A DNA stretch of 13,800 nt from Eubacteriales bacterium (lineage in GTDB: Bacteria; Bacillota_A; Clostridia; Christensenellales; Aristaeellaceae). The notes beneath the pieces are model-generated. The model was not told the DNA's origin and made no database searches. It was given only the letters and a program-made list of their open reading frames with translations. The stretch spans positions 1 to 13,800 of the forward strand of contig JAQUXV010000032.1 of NCBI GenBank assembly GCA_028692205.1. Reading direction: 5' to 3'. This document shows, piece after piece, positions 1-6,277 of the stretch. Made by a program: the position numbers and the translations under genes. How positions within the stretch are numbered: position 1 is the first letter of the stretch; each line of letters starts with the position of its first letter.

Positions 1-1270
1 AATCCTCGATGGCCTTGTCGAACTGCTGCCGTCCGAAATCCATGTTTCGTAAAATTGCCTTAAACAGCGTTTCATCCACATCGTGCTCGGCAATGAACGC
101 ACGCAGGCTTCCGCGTAAATCCCCTGCGGATTGCGGCACGTAGCTGATCGTCAGCCCACCCGCAACGCTTACATCCCCCTGCAGCGCGGTGGAAAGTCCG
201 CAGACTGTTTTCAGGATGCTGCTTTTACCTGCTCCGTTCCCACCGACGAGCGCGACACGCTCGCCCCGTTCCACCGTAAAGGCAATGCCTTCGCGCACGG
301 CATGGCCGCCGTAACGGATGCTTGCGTCTTTTGCCGAAATCAGCAGCCGCTTTGGCGGCTCCAAAGGCGAAAGCTTCAGCCCGCCCACACGCTCCATATT
401 CTTCATCAGCCCGCGCTTTTCCTCGATATCCCGCTCAATACGCGCCTGTGTGGTTTTAAAGCGCTTCATCAGCGCCGCGGCCCGCGCGCCCACATATCCC
501 CGGTCTACCACGGCCGTTTCGCTGGCGGGCACGTGGTACTTGCCCTTTTCACCGCGACGGCTCCAATCCGCCTGCCGTCTGGCGCTTTCCGTAAGGCGGT
601 TCACATCCTTTTGCAGCTGTTCGTTTCGCTGCTGCTCCGACTGGTTTTTTCGCTCCCATTCGCGTTCCCACGCGTCGAAATCCCCGCGCTGCACCGTAAC
701 CGTCGCACGGTTGAGCGACAATGTGTGGTCGATGCAGCGGTTGAGGAATGCGCGGTCGTGGCTCACCAGCAGAAACCCCTTCTGCTTAGCCAGATAGTCG
801 CCCACCAGCTCGCGCCCGCGCAGGTCCAGGTGGTTGGTCGGTTCGTCGATCAGGGGGTAGGCATCCTCCCGCGCAAACAGCGCGGCCAGCTGCGCCTTGG
901 TCTGTTCCCCCCGGCTTAAAGTCTCATAGGGACGCTCCAGCACGTCCTCCGTCAGGTTCAGCCGGTTCGCTTCCTGCACCAGCCGCCATTGCGGCGCATC
1001 CGGGGCGCAGGCCAGCATCGCCTCCAGCGCGGCAGCCAACGGGTTTTCGATGAAGAATGGAAACAGCGCCGGTTTCAGCGGCATATCCACCATGCCCTGC
1101 GGCTTTAGCTCTCCCGCAAGAATCCGCAGCAGCGTCGTTTTGCCGCGTCCGTTGCGGCCAATCAGGCCCAGCCGCCAGCTGCTGTCCACCTGGCAGGAAA
1201 GGTGAGAAAACACATCGTCAAAACTGCCTTCGTAGGCAAAGGAAACATCCGTTAATTGCACTAAAGCCAT
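1..1270 (-). CDS. ABC-F ATPase, Lsa-type ribosomal protection protein (3' end beyond window)
   Basis: Soluble protein with two ABC domains and no membrane segments, so an ABC-F translation factor rather than a transporter. In 423 visible residues I see Walker A GRNGRGKT (38-45), signature LSRGEQ (118-123), Walker B ending IDEPTNHLD (141-149) and H-loop SHDR (170-173). A charged interdomain linker follows at about 190-300, then the second Walker A GGNGAGKSS. The second signature and Walker B lie beyond the left edge; the family is usually about 490-500 residues. The SRGEQTK and GRNGRGKTT motifs and a start MALVQLTDVSFAYEGSFDD resemble the Lsa group, which protects ribosomes from lincosamides, streptogramin A and pleuromutilins. 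Drug specificity cannot be read here. ATG at 1270 was chosen for AACGGAG at 1279-1285, 8 nt upstream; an in-frame ATG at 1315 has no ribosome binding site. It has its own promoter and a uORF leader, suggesting drug-inducible attenuation. Confidence 0.92.
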   Translation of the reverse strand, partial: MALVQLTDVSFAYEGSFDDVFSHLSCQVDSSWRLGLIGRNGRGKTTLLRILAGELKPQGMVDMPLKPALFPFFIENPLAAALEAMLACAPDAPQWRLVQEANRLNLTEDVLERPYETLSRGEQTKAQLAALFAREDAYPLIDEPTNHLDLRGRELVGDYLAKQKGFLLVSHDRAFLNRCIDHTLSLNRATVTVQRGDFDAWEREWERKNQSEQQRNEQLQKDVNRLTESARRQADWSRRGEKGKYHVPASETAVVDRGYVGARAAALMKRFKTTQARIERDIEEKRGLMKNMERVGGLKLSPLEPPKRLLISAKDASIRYGGHAVREGIAFTVERGERVALVGGNGAGKSSILKTVCGLSTALQGDVSVAGGLTISYVPQSAGDLRGSLRAFIAEHDVDETLFKAILRNMDFGRQQFDKAIED

Positions 1271-1356
1271 AGTCTCTTCTCCGTTCTGGTCGAAGGGAGA
1301 AACGAAAAAACGCATACAAAAAAACAGAGCCCAAAGCACGCGCTCTCCCGCCACAC
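1261..1356 (-). CDS. Candidate 31-codon leader ORF (uORF2) overlapping the ABC-F start
   Basis: GTG-initiated frame of 31 codons, beginning VWRESACFGLCFFVCVFSFL. AACGGAGG precedes it, with AACGGAG at 1364-1370, 7 nt from the GTG. It reads through the candidate terminator hairpin and both T-runs, which encode the Cys/Phe/Val-rich middle. It stops with TAG at 1261-1263, seven bases inside the ABC-F gene, in another frame. The ribosome binding site is as good as that of the main gene, so translation is plausible. By analogy with resistance-gene leaders, a ribosome on this ORF would cover the hairpin and allow read-through, and the overlap could couple translation. I know of no named homologue; function is inferred. 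Confidence 0.5.
   Translation of the reverse strand: MWRESACFGLCFFVCVFSFLPSTRTEKRLWL
1318..1346 (-). terminator. Candidate attenuator hairpin in the ABC-F leader
   Basis: Read on the minus strand, AGAGC (1342-1346) and GCTCT (1326-1330) form a short stem, followed by G and seven T (1318-1324). The stem is only 5 bp with an 11-nt loop, so weak alone. The 3' arm can instead pair with AGAGCC about 70 nt upstream, giving alternative folds. It sits between the promoter and the ABC-F start, the expected place for a transcription attenuator. Confidence 0.45.
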
Positions 1357-1428
1357 CGAAATCCTCCGTTCTACGTAAAGCAAAACGGCTTTCTCCGGCT
1401 CTCCCTGTTCAGGTAGAAAGTGGCGAGA

Positions 1429-1440
1429 TTATTTGCGCAT
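1429..1440 (-). CDS. Candidate three-codon uORF (Met-Arg-Lys)
   Basis: ATG CGC AAA TAA, with AACGGAG at 1449-1455 placed 8 nt upstream of the ATG. It lies about 35 nt after the predicted transcription start of the ABC-F leader. A further six-codon frame (ATG at 1465, MIEKRS, stop at 1445) ends just before it and could feed ribosomes into it. Minimal uORFs are known in leaders of ABC-F genes such as Listeria lmo0919 and Bacillus vmlR, where a drug-stalled ribosome changes the leader fold. Here the stop codon is directly followed by the 5' arm of a 9-bp stem (1420-1428 with 1346-1354), which a stalled ribosome would block. Confidence 0.45.
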   Translation of the reverse strand: MRK

Positions 1441-1481
1441 CCTTTCAACTCCGTTTCTCAATCATCTTCAGGTTCGGCACC

Positions 1482-1510
1482 ATTGTACCACAGGCCGCCG
1501 GGCGCGTCAA
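1482..1510 (-). promoter_or_regulatory. Sigma-A-type promoter of the ABC-F gene
   Basis: Minus strand: TTGACG (1505-1510), 17 nt, TACAAT (1482-1487). The TGA of the -35 box is the xpt stop codon (1507-1509). Predicted transcription start is near 1475, giving a leader of about 205 nt. Confidence 0.75.
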
Positions 1511-2097
1511 ATCCCTTCGGGTTCGGCCAGCTGCAGCTTGCCGTTTTCAATGCCGGTTACCGTAGCCAGCGACACGACCTTGTACCCTTCGTTGCGCAGC
1601 CGCTGACCGCCCATCTGGAAGCCCTTTTCAATGCATACGCCGATGCCCGCCACATGCGCTCCAGCCTGCCGGACGATCTCCGCAAGGCCTTCCGCCGCTT
1701 CGCCGTTGGCCAGAAAATCATCCACGATCAGCACATGCGCATCCTTGGGCAAATAGTTCTTCGCGATACGGATGTAGTTTTCGGTTTGGTGGGTGAAGCT
1801 GTACACCTTCGCTTCATAAACGTCGTTGTTCAGGGTGCTGGTGGTTTTGCTCTTTTTCGCGAAAATGACCGGCACGTTGCCAAATGCCTGCGCGGTGGTA
1901 ATCGCCGCCGCGATCCCGCTGGCCTCAACGGTTAAAATCATATCCACGCGCTCATCCTGAAACGCTTCATGAAAAGCCTGCCCGATGTTCGTCAGCAGCG
2001 CGATATCCAGCCTGTGGTTCAAAAACATGTCCACTTTCACAATATCCTGCCCGATCCCGAACCCCTGTTTCAGGATCGCCTCGCGTAACTCCTTCAT
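1507..2097 (-). CDS. xpt: Xanthine phosphoribosyltransferase
   Basis: Purine salvage enzyme transferring phosphoribose from PRPP to xanthine (and hypoxanthine/guanine poorly) to give XMP in the cytoplasm. The 196 residues match the family length (Bacillus subtilis Xpt is 194). Type I PRTase features seen: FLNHRLD (25-31), LTVEASGIA (55-63), the AKKSKTTSTLN region (80-90), VYSFTHQTE (98-106) and the PRPP loop VLIVDDFLANGEA (122-134). IEKGFQ is at 156-161. ATG at 2097 has AGGAGG 6 nt upstream (2104-2109). It has its own promoter; I looked for a purine riboswitch between promoter and start and there is no room for one (leader about 25 nt). It is followed, on the same strand, by the separately promoted ABC-F gene. 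Confidence 0.95.
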   Translation of the reverse strand: MKELREAILKQGFGIGQDIVKVDMFLNHRLDIALLTNIGQAFHEAFQDERVDMILTVEASGIAAAITTAQAFGNVPVIFAKKSKTTSTLNNDVYEAKVYSFTHQTENYIRIAKNYLPKDAHVLIVDDFLANGEAAEGLAEIVRQAGAHVAGIGVCIEKGFQMGGQRLRNEGYKVVSLATVTGIENGKLQLAEPEGI

Positions 2098-2127
2098 ACG
2101 CGCCCTCCTCTGCCAATGTTTTGCCTT

Positions 2128-2156
2128 AGGATACCAGAGAACCGCGCGTTTGGCAA
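2128..2156 (-). promoter_or_regulatory. Sigma-A-type promoter of xpt
   Basis: Minus strand: TTGCCA (2151-2156), 17-nt spacer, TATCCT (2128-2133). Transcription would start near 2121, about 24 nt before the xpt ATG. Confidence 0.65.
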
Positions 2157-2311
2157 GATGGTTTGCATAATGTTCGTGTTTTCCGGCATTTTCTCCAATC
2201 CCAGCCGAATTTTCGGTTTTCGTTCTCCGGGCACCTTCTTTTCACTCAACCTCCACATAAACGTAGTACGCTACCCGCGGTGTTTTCTGAGATGAACAGG
2301 AGGTACAAAAG

Positions 2312-2955
2312 ATGAAACGTAGTTTAGCCGCCATTTTGGCAACCCTGTTATTAATGCTGATTGCTTTCGCGTCTCTGGCGGAAACGCCGCTTCCAAACAG
2401 GCGCCCACGTCGGACGGCACGCGACTGATGGGAACGGTTACCGCGGTGGATGAAAGCGCGGGTACCGTAACGGTGTCCGGCATGATAATGCAAGATGTCG
2501 GCGTTCCGGGCAACGGCCAACCCGGCGATGGCACGCAAAACGGCAGCGCGCCGTCCGGCAATCCGCCACAGCAGGGCGATAACGGGCAGCAAGGCGGCAA
2601 CCCGGGCACGACCCCCTCCGGCAACCCGCCCCAACAGAACGGCAGCTCCTCCGGCAATGCACCGGACGGCAATGGGCAAGTCAGCAACAGCCAAAACGGC
2701 GCACCCGGTAGCGTAAACGGTCAGGGCGCTGCGCCCAACGGCCAGGCCCCCGGTGAAACCACCTATACGGTTTCCGTAACCGACGCAACGGCGATCACCT
2801 CGCAGGAAACGCAAGCCACCCTTTCCCTCGCTGATCTTGCCGTCGGCACGCGGGTCGAAATAACACTGACCGGCGATGAAACCAACGGCTACACGGCAAC
2901 CGTCATCCAGACGCAGCCGGACGCCCAGCCGGCAACCGATACGGCTGCGAACTGA
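2312..2955 (+). CDS. Secreted Gly/Asn/Pro/Gln-rich protein, frameshifted after the signal peptide
   Basis: An ATG at 2312 with AGGAGG 8 nt upstream (2298-2303) begins a clear signal peptide, MKRSLAAILATLLLMLIAFA, but that frame stops at 2426-2428. The body continues in another frame: GGNAASKQAPTSDGTRLMGTVTAVDESAG, then a Gly/Asn/Pro/Gln linker of about 90 residues with repeats of SGNPPQQ. A C-terminal part TTYTVSVTDATAITSQETQATLSLADL...VGTRVEITLTG, ending at 2955, follows. The body frame has no ATG, GTG or TTG between its upstream stop (2320) and the ATG at 2428, which lacks a ribosome binding site. So one indel near 2372-2379 (TCTCT) best explains it. The two beta-rich ends resemble small secreted DUF5666-like beta domains split by a linker; I do not recognise the family. 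It is an active gene with a sequencing error, a recent pseudogene or a slippage site. Confidence 0.6.
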
Positions 2956-2971
2956 TCCCGTTGAAAGCATG

Positions 2972-3013
2972 ATAAGCAGCACCCCCGGCCATTCGGCCGG
3001 GGGTGCTGCTTAT
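2972..3013. terminator. Perfect 19-bp hairpin between convergent genes
   Basis: ATAAGCAGCACCCCCGGCC (2972-2990), loop ATTC, and its exact reverse complement (2995-3013). It lies 17 nt after the secreted-protein stop and 68 nt after the opposing glycosyltransferase stop, so it probably serves both strands. There is no long T-run on either side. Confidence 0.75.
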
Positions 3014-3081
3014 GAATTGTGCCCGATGCGTTTAATCTGGTTGGATCCCCTTTTCCCACGTCCGGCTAATTTGGAAACTTG

Positions 3082-4671
3082 TTATATGCCGGAGAGCTTC
3101 AAGTACAGCCCGCCGTCCACCACCGCCGCGCAGCCCGCCGCCGGATACGCGGGCATACCGGCAAACGCCTCCGTATCCGCAAACGCATATGCCGTCATAT
3201 CAATCTGCCCGGCGATCCCGAAAGGCATATCCACCCCAAGATAGTACCGCATAAAGGCATAGAAATACTTGGGCCGGTTCAGCAGCGTCTGCGTGCGGGA
3301 AACGACAGCCGAACCTGCCGCGGACCCGATGATGTAAATTGGCATATTTTTCGAATAGCCGTCCGTATTCTCCGCCGTTTGCAGATATGCGGAACATTGC
3401 GCGTACATGTTCTCAAAATCCAGCTTTTCCCGGTAATAATCCAGATTTTCGCCCACAATCCACGCATACAGCGCCACGATCAGGCAAAGAATCATCAGCC
3501 AGCTCACAATCACCAGCAGCACGCGCATCCATTTGCGGCCCGCGAGCACAAGCGCGGCTTTCCCCCGTGTCTCCCCAGCCAGCCGCTTCAGCGCCGCCGG
3601 AAGCTGCTCCATCAGCACAATGCCCAGCAGATACAGGCCGACGACGCTGTAGGTCATCAGGCTGTACACCTTCGCCGGGTTAAAGACGCGCACACTGCAC
3701 AGCAAAAACGGAGCCAGCGCCAGCAGTGCCGCCAGCAAAACGCTTTTCAGCACGCTCTTGCCCGCCCCCGTCAGGTAAATCGCCAGCGTCAGCCCCAGCG
3801 TGCAGGCGACATACAGGTAGTTTGCGTAACCGTTCACATAGAAGTCCGCCCGATAGGACAGGAATGTAATTTCCGATTTAAAATCGCGATAGCAGCCCAA
3901 AAAATTATTCAGCAGCGTTTGCGGGGAAAAGCTGCCCATGCTGCTGACGGATTGATAATCCGACAGCGGAATGCCGTAATACCCGCTGAAGAATCGGGCC
4001 AGCCCGTAGTACAGCGCCATCGAAATCGCCATCAGCAGCACGTAGCGCAGCACCAGTTTCAACAGCGCGCGGTTTTCACTGGACGGGCGCAGCACCAGCT
4101 GCACACCGCGCACAAACATCAGCGCCGCCGCAAGCGACGCATACGCCTGATAGGTACCCAACGCCAGCGTAAGCAGCGGCACGCCCGCCGCCCAGCCAAA
4201 ACGGTACCGGTCCGCCAGATAAAGGGCCGTCACGGCCAGAAGCGCGGCGATCATGTAGCCGTCGGCAAGATGCAGGTACTTCAGCGTATCGCCGACCGAC
4301 GGATAGGCAATCAGCACCAGCGCCGCCAGCATCGCAAAGAAAGTCGAGCGGATTTCCAACAGCATTGTCACCACAACCGCCAGCAGGGAGACCGCAAGGA
4401 TCATCATCAGCCCGTTGACAAGCGGCATCGAATACACCGTGCTCAGGCTGCACAGCCACGAGCAGCTCCAGCGCCCCAGCCCCACCTGGTTTGCGCCCGA
4501 AACCACATTGTTCAACGCATCACCCGAGCCAACCAGCGTATTGGTAATCGCAAAAAGATAAATCAGCACACCAGAAATAAACGCAGTCAGGAACGCTGCC
4601 TTCACCGGTCTGGTTATTCGCCGCCACAGTGTTGAAAACGCCGCCTGAGGTGACCGCAGGTACTTATCCAT
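3082..4671 (-). CDS. GtrII-like polytopic glycosyltransferase (GT-C type)
   Basis: 529-residue integral membrane protein with roughly 10-12 hydrophobic segments spread along the chain. The N-terminal region (VGSGDALNN at 47-55, LGRWSCSWLCSLST at about 64-77), the central LALGTYQAYASLAAALMFV and the following hydrophilic loop match the glucosyltransferase GtrII family. Such proteins take sugar from a polyprenyl-phosphate carrier and add it to a surface polymer outside the membrane. The C-terminal part (about 400-529) is a non-membrane domain, likely external. ATG at 4671 has AGGAGG 11 nt upstream. It lies 49 nt downstream of the UbiA-family gene, almost surely in the same operon, so its donor could be the lipid that enzyme makes. 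Sugar and acceptor are unknown. Confidence 0.75.
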   Translation of the reverse strand: MDKYLRSPQAAFSTLWRRITRPVKAAFLTAFISGVLIYLFAITNTLVGSGDALNNVVSGANQVGLGRWSCSWLCSLSTVYSMPLVNGLMMILAVSLLAVVVTMLLEIRSTFFAMLAALVLIAYPSVGDTLKYLHLADGYMIAALLAVTALYLADRYRFGWAAGVPLLTLALGTYQAYASLAAALMFVRGVQLVLRPSSENRALLKLVLRYVLLMAISMALYYGLARFFSGYYGIPLSDYQSVSSMGSFSPQTLLNNFLGCYRDFKSEITFLSYRADFYVNGYANYLYVACTLGLTLAIYLTGAGKSVLKSVLLAALLALAPFLLCSVRVFNPAKVYSLMTYSVVGLYLLGIVLMEQLPAALKRLAGETRGKAALVLAGRKWMRVLLVIVSWLMILCLIVALYAWIVGENLDYYREKLDFENMYAQCSAYLQTAENTDGYSKNMPIYIIGSAAGSAVVSRTQTLLNRPKYFYAFMRYYLGVDMPFGIAGQIDMTAYAFADTEAFAGMPAYPAAGCAAVVDGGLYLKLSGI

Positions 4672-4720
4672 TTCTCTTGCATCCTCCTCTGCACAAATCC
4701 GCGTTTGCGCTTTCGATGGC

Positions 4721-5584
4721 CTAGGCCGTCAATTTCGCCAGATATAAAATCGCAAGCATGCCCAGCGCATACAGCCCGCAAAGCGCAATGAGCACCTTGT
4801 CGTGTACCAGCACTTCCACAGGGTCGCCGTCCGAATCCCCTTCCACGTCCAGACTGTATTTCATGCAGATCAGCATAACCACCGGCACGGTAAAAAGCAG
4901 CGTCCGGTTCGGATTTTCCATGCACCAGAGCGCGTAGAACACATTCAGCAATCCCAGAAACATATACATGTTTTTATCCAGAAACGCGCGGGTGTAACTG
5001 CTGAGCACACGCCGGGTGCTCCCGTCCGTGCCGAGGCGAATCAGCTCGTTGCGCCGCTTGCCCAGCGCGAAATAGAACGATACGGAAATCACCGTCAGGT
5101 ACAGCCAGCCGGAAACCTCAATACCCGTGATGATCGAGCCGTACAAAAGCCGAAGCAGAAAGCCCGCCGCGAGGCAGAAAATATCCACAATCGGAAAGTT
5201 CTTCAATCCGAAGCTGTACCCCAGATTGACCGCCAGATACAGCAGCATGCAGGCCAGTCCCATCCCCGCAAGGCCGGCAAACACCTGCAGGCTCGCCGCC
5301 GCCAGCAGCAAAACCGCCGCCAGCAGCTTCGCGCTCCGTTCCGATACCGCACCCGATGCGATGGGGCGATTGCGTTTCACAGGATGCGCACGATCCCTTT
5401 CCACGTCCCGCAAATCGTTGATTATATAAGCCGCCGAAGACAGCAGGCAAAAAGCGACAAAGCCCACCGCGGTTTGCCGAAGCAGCGCCGGTTCCAGCAT
5501 CCGGCCGCTGAACACCAGCGGGGCCAGCACCAATAAATTTTTTAGATAGTGGTGCATGCGCATCAGCCGCAGATACTTCCTCAT
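4721..5584 (-). CDS. UbiA-family polyprenyl-phosphate phosphoribosyltransferase (DPPR synthase type)
   Basis: 287-residue membrane enzyme of the UbiA prenyltransferase fold with about nine hydrophobic segments. First Asp-rich motif NDLRDVERDR (56-65) is followed by HPVKRNRPIASG (67-78). That combination is typical of decaprenyl-phosphate phosphoribosyltransferase (Mycobacterium Rv3806c, 302 residues), which joins PRPP to decaprenyl phosphate, rather than of quinone or heme enzymes. Second conserved region: YSFGLKNFPIVDIFCLAAGF (123-142), then LGKRRNE (174-180). The product would be polyprenyl-phospho-ribose 5-phosphate, precursor of lipid-linked ribose or arabinose. No phosphatase or DprE1/DprE2-like epimerase is in the window. 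ATG at 5584 is preceded by a GGAAGGAAGAAG stretch. It is followed by the GtrII-like gene and preceded by the repeat region. Confidence 0.85.
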   Translation of the reverse strand: MRKYLRLMRMHHYLKNLLVLAPLVFSGRMLEPALLRQTAVGFVAFCLLSSAAYIINDLRDVERDRAHPVKRNRPIASGAVSERSAKLLAAVLLLAAASLQVFAGLAGMGLACMLLYLAVNLGYSFGLKNFPIVDIFCLAAGFLLRLLYGSIITGIEVSGWLYLTVISVSFYFALGKRRNELIRLGTDGSTRRVLSSYTRAFLDKNMYMFLGLLNVFYALWCMENPNRTLLFTVPVVMLICMKYSLDVEGDSDGDPVEVLVHDKVLIALCGLYALGMLAILYLAKLTA

Positions 5585-5649
5585 GGCATCTTCTTCCTTC
5601 CCTATCGATATCGAAGGTTCGGCGGTTTATCGGGATTCCCCCCCGTTCT

Positions 5650-5921
5650 CCCCATCGTGCCTTTCTGCCGACCATGCAGGGAAACGCCGATGGAAGAACC
5701 TATGCGATGGCGAGCGGAATTTTCGCCGGATTGGGTTGATGGAATCCGAAGGAACAGCAGCGCTGTTTCGAGGATGACAGCGTTTACCCCCGTGGTAACA
5801 GCCCTTGCGCCGCCCACCCCTTTAGAACCAAACCCATCAAGATGTCCGCTGATGAAATCGCTTTACGGCTGCCGAGTGCTGCCGATTCAGGCGAGAGGAA
5901 CCACAGGAATAGCAGTCGTCT
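5650..5921. repeat. Tandem direct repeat, copy 1 (272 bp)
   Basis: Begins CCCCATCGTGCCTTTCTGCC and runs directly into copy 2 at a constant offset of 272 bp. The copies are nearly identical over 5701-5870, with scattered substitutions. It contains small inverted repeats, e.g. CGGATT/AATCCG around GGGTTGATGG (about 5728-5749) and TTTCTGC/GCAGGGA (about 5662-5682). Confidence 0.85.
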
Positions 5922-6199
5922 CCCCATCGTGCCTTTCTGCCAACCATGCAGGCAAATGCCGATGGAAGAGCACGTGCGATGGCGAGCGGAATTTTCGCCG
6001 GATTGGGTTGATGGAATCCGAAGGAATAGCAGCGCTATTTCGAGGATGACAGCGTTTACCCCCGTGGTAACAGCCCTTGCGCCGCCCACCCCTTTAGAAC
6101 CAAACCCATCAAGGTGTCCGCTGATGAAATCGCATTACGGCTGCCGCAGCAGAGTACTGCCGATTCAGGCGAGAGGAACCGCAGGAATAGCGGCGCTAT
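5922..6199. repeat. Tandem direct repeat, copy 2 (about 278 bp)
   Basis: Same unit as copy 1 with substitutions and a 6-nt insertion (GCTGCCGCAGCAGAGTACTGCC in place of GCTGCCGAGTGCTGCC, near 6140-6160). The best conserved part is 5968-6130. The CGGATT/AATCCG stem is kept. Confidence 0.85.
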
Positions 6200-6240
6200 T
6201 TCAAGGTTTCACGAGCCTGTAGCGGTGGTGCTATGCAAAG

Positions 6241-6276
6241 GCAGTCGTGAAGGGCTTTTCATCAGCGGACACCTGC
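6241..6276. repeat. Inverted partial copy of the repeat beside the MBOAT stop
   Basis: TTTCATCAGCGGACACCT (6258-6275) is the exact reverse complement of 6112-6129 in copy 2. Weaker similarity continues to about 6241. It starts two bases past the MBOAT stop codon and could form a long-range hairpin in the MBOAT transcript. Confidence 0.65.
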
Positions 6277-6277
6277 T

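Larger units (their letters stand above)
5585..6277. other. Non-coding repeat-bearing region between two envelope gene pairs
   Basis: About 690 bp without a credible gene. Open frames on both strands exist only because the repeated DNA lacks stops; none has a good ribosome binding site or a recognisable protein. It holds two tandem copies of a 272-278-bp unit and a short inverted partial copy beside the MBOAT stop codon. Sequence between the second unit and 6240 contains one more diverged fragment (around 6183-6213) similar to the GGAATAGC-GCGCTATTTC segment of the unit. Confidence 0.7.

Noticed and set aside
2098..2130. Purine riboswitch upstream of xpt
   Set aside because: The promoter lies about 30 nt from the start codon, leaving no room, and no aptamer-like sequence is seen.
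2242..2982. Arg/Gly/Ala-rich minus-strand frame opposite the secreted protein
   Set aside because: Composition mirrors the Gly/Pro/Asn repeats of the plus strand, and it starts within the hairpin at 2972-3013. No independent support.
2972..3013. Long palindrome as an attachment or integron-type recombination site
   Set aside because: No integrase, cassette or duplicated flank; its place between convergent stops fits a bidirectional terminator.
3079..4635. A 518-codon open frame on the plus strand antisense to the glycosyltransferase
   Set aside because: It is Arg/His/Gln-rich with no domain or membrane pattern and no ribosome binding site. It is a GC-rich shadow of the well-supported minus-strand gene.
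5650..6199. CRISPR array or tRNA/rRNA in the repeat region
   Set aside because: Only two long units with no short repeat-spacer rhythm, and no tRNA cloverleaf or rRNA sequence recognised.
5549..6222. Overlapping open frames on both strands in the repeat region that seem to encode a repeated peptide
   Set aside because: The repeat is at DNA level; both strands are open, starts are poor and no frame is favoured by substitution pattern between the copies as far as I can judge by eye.
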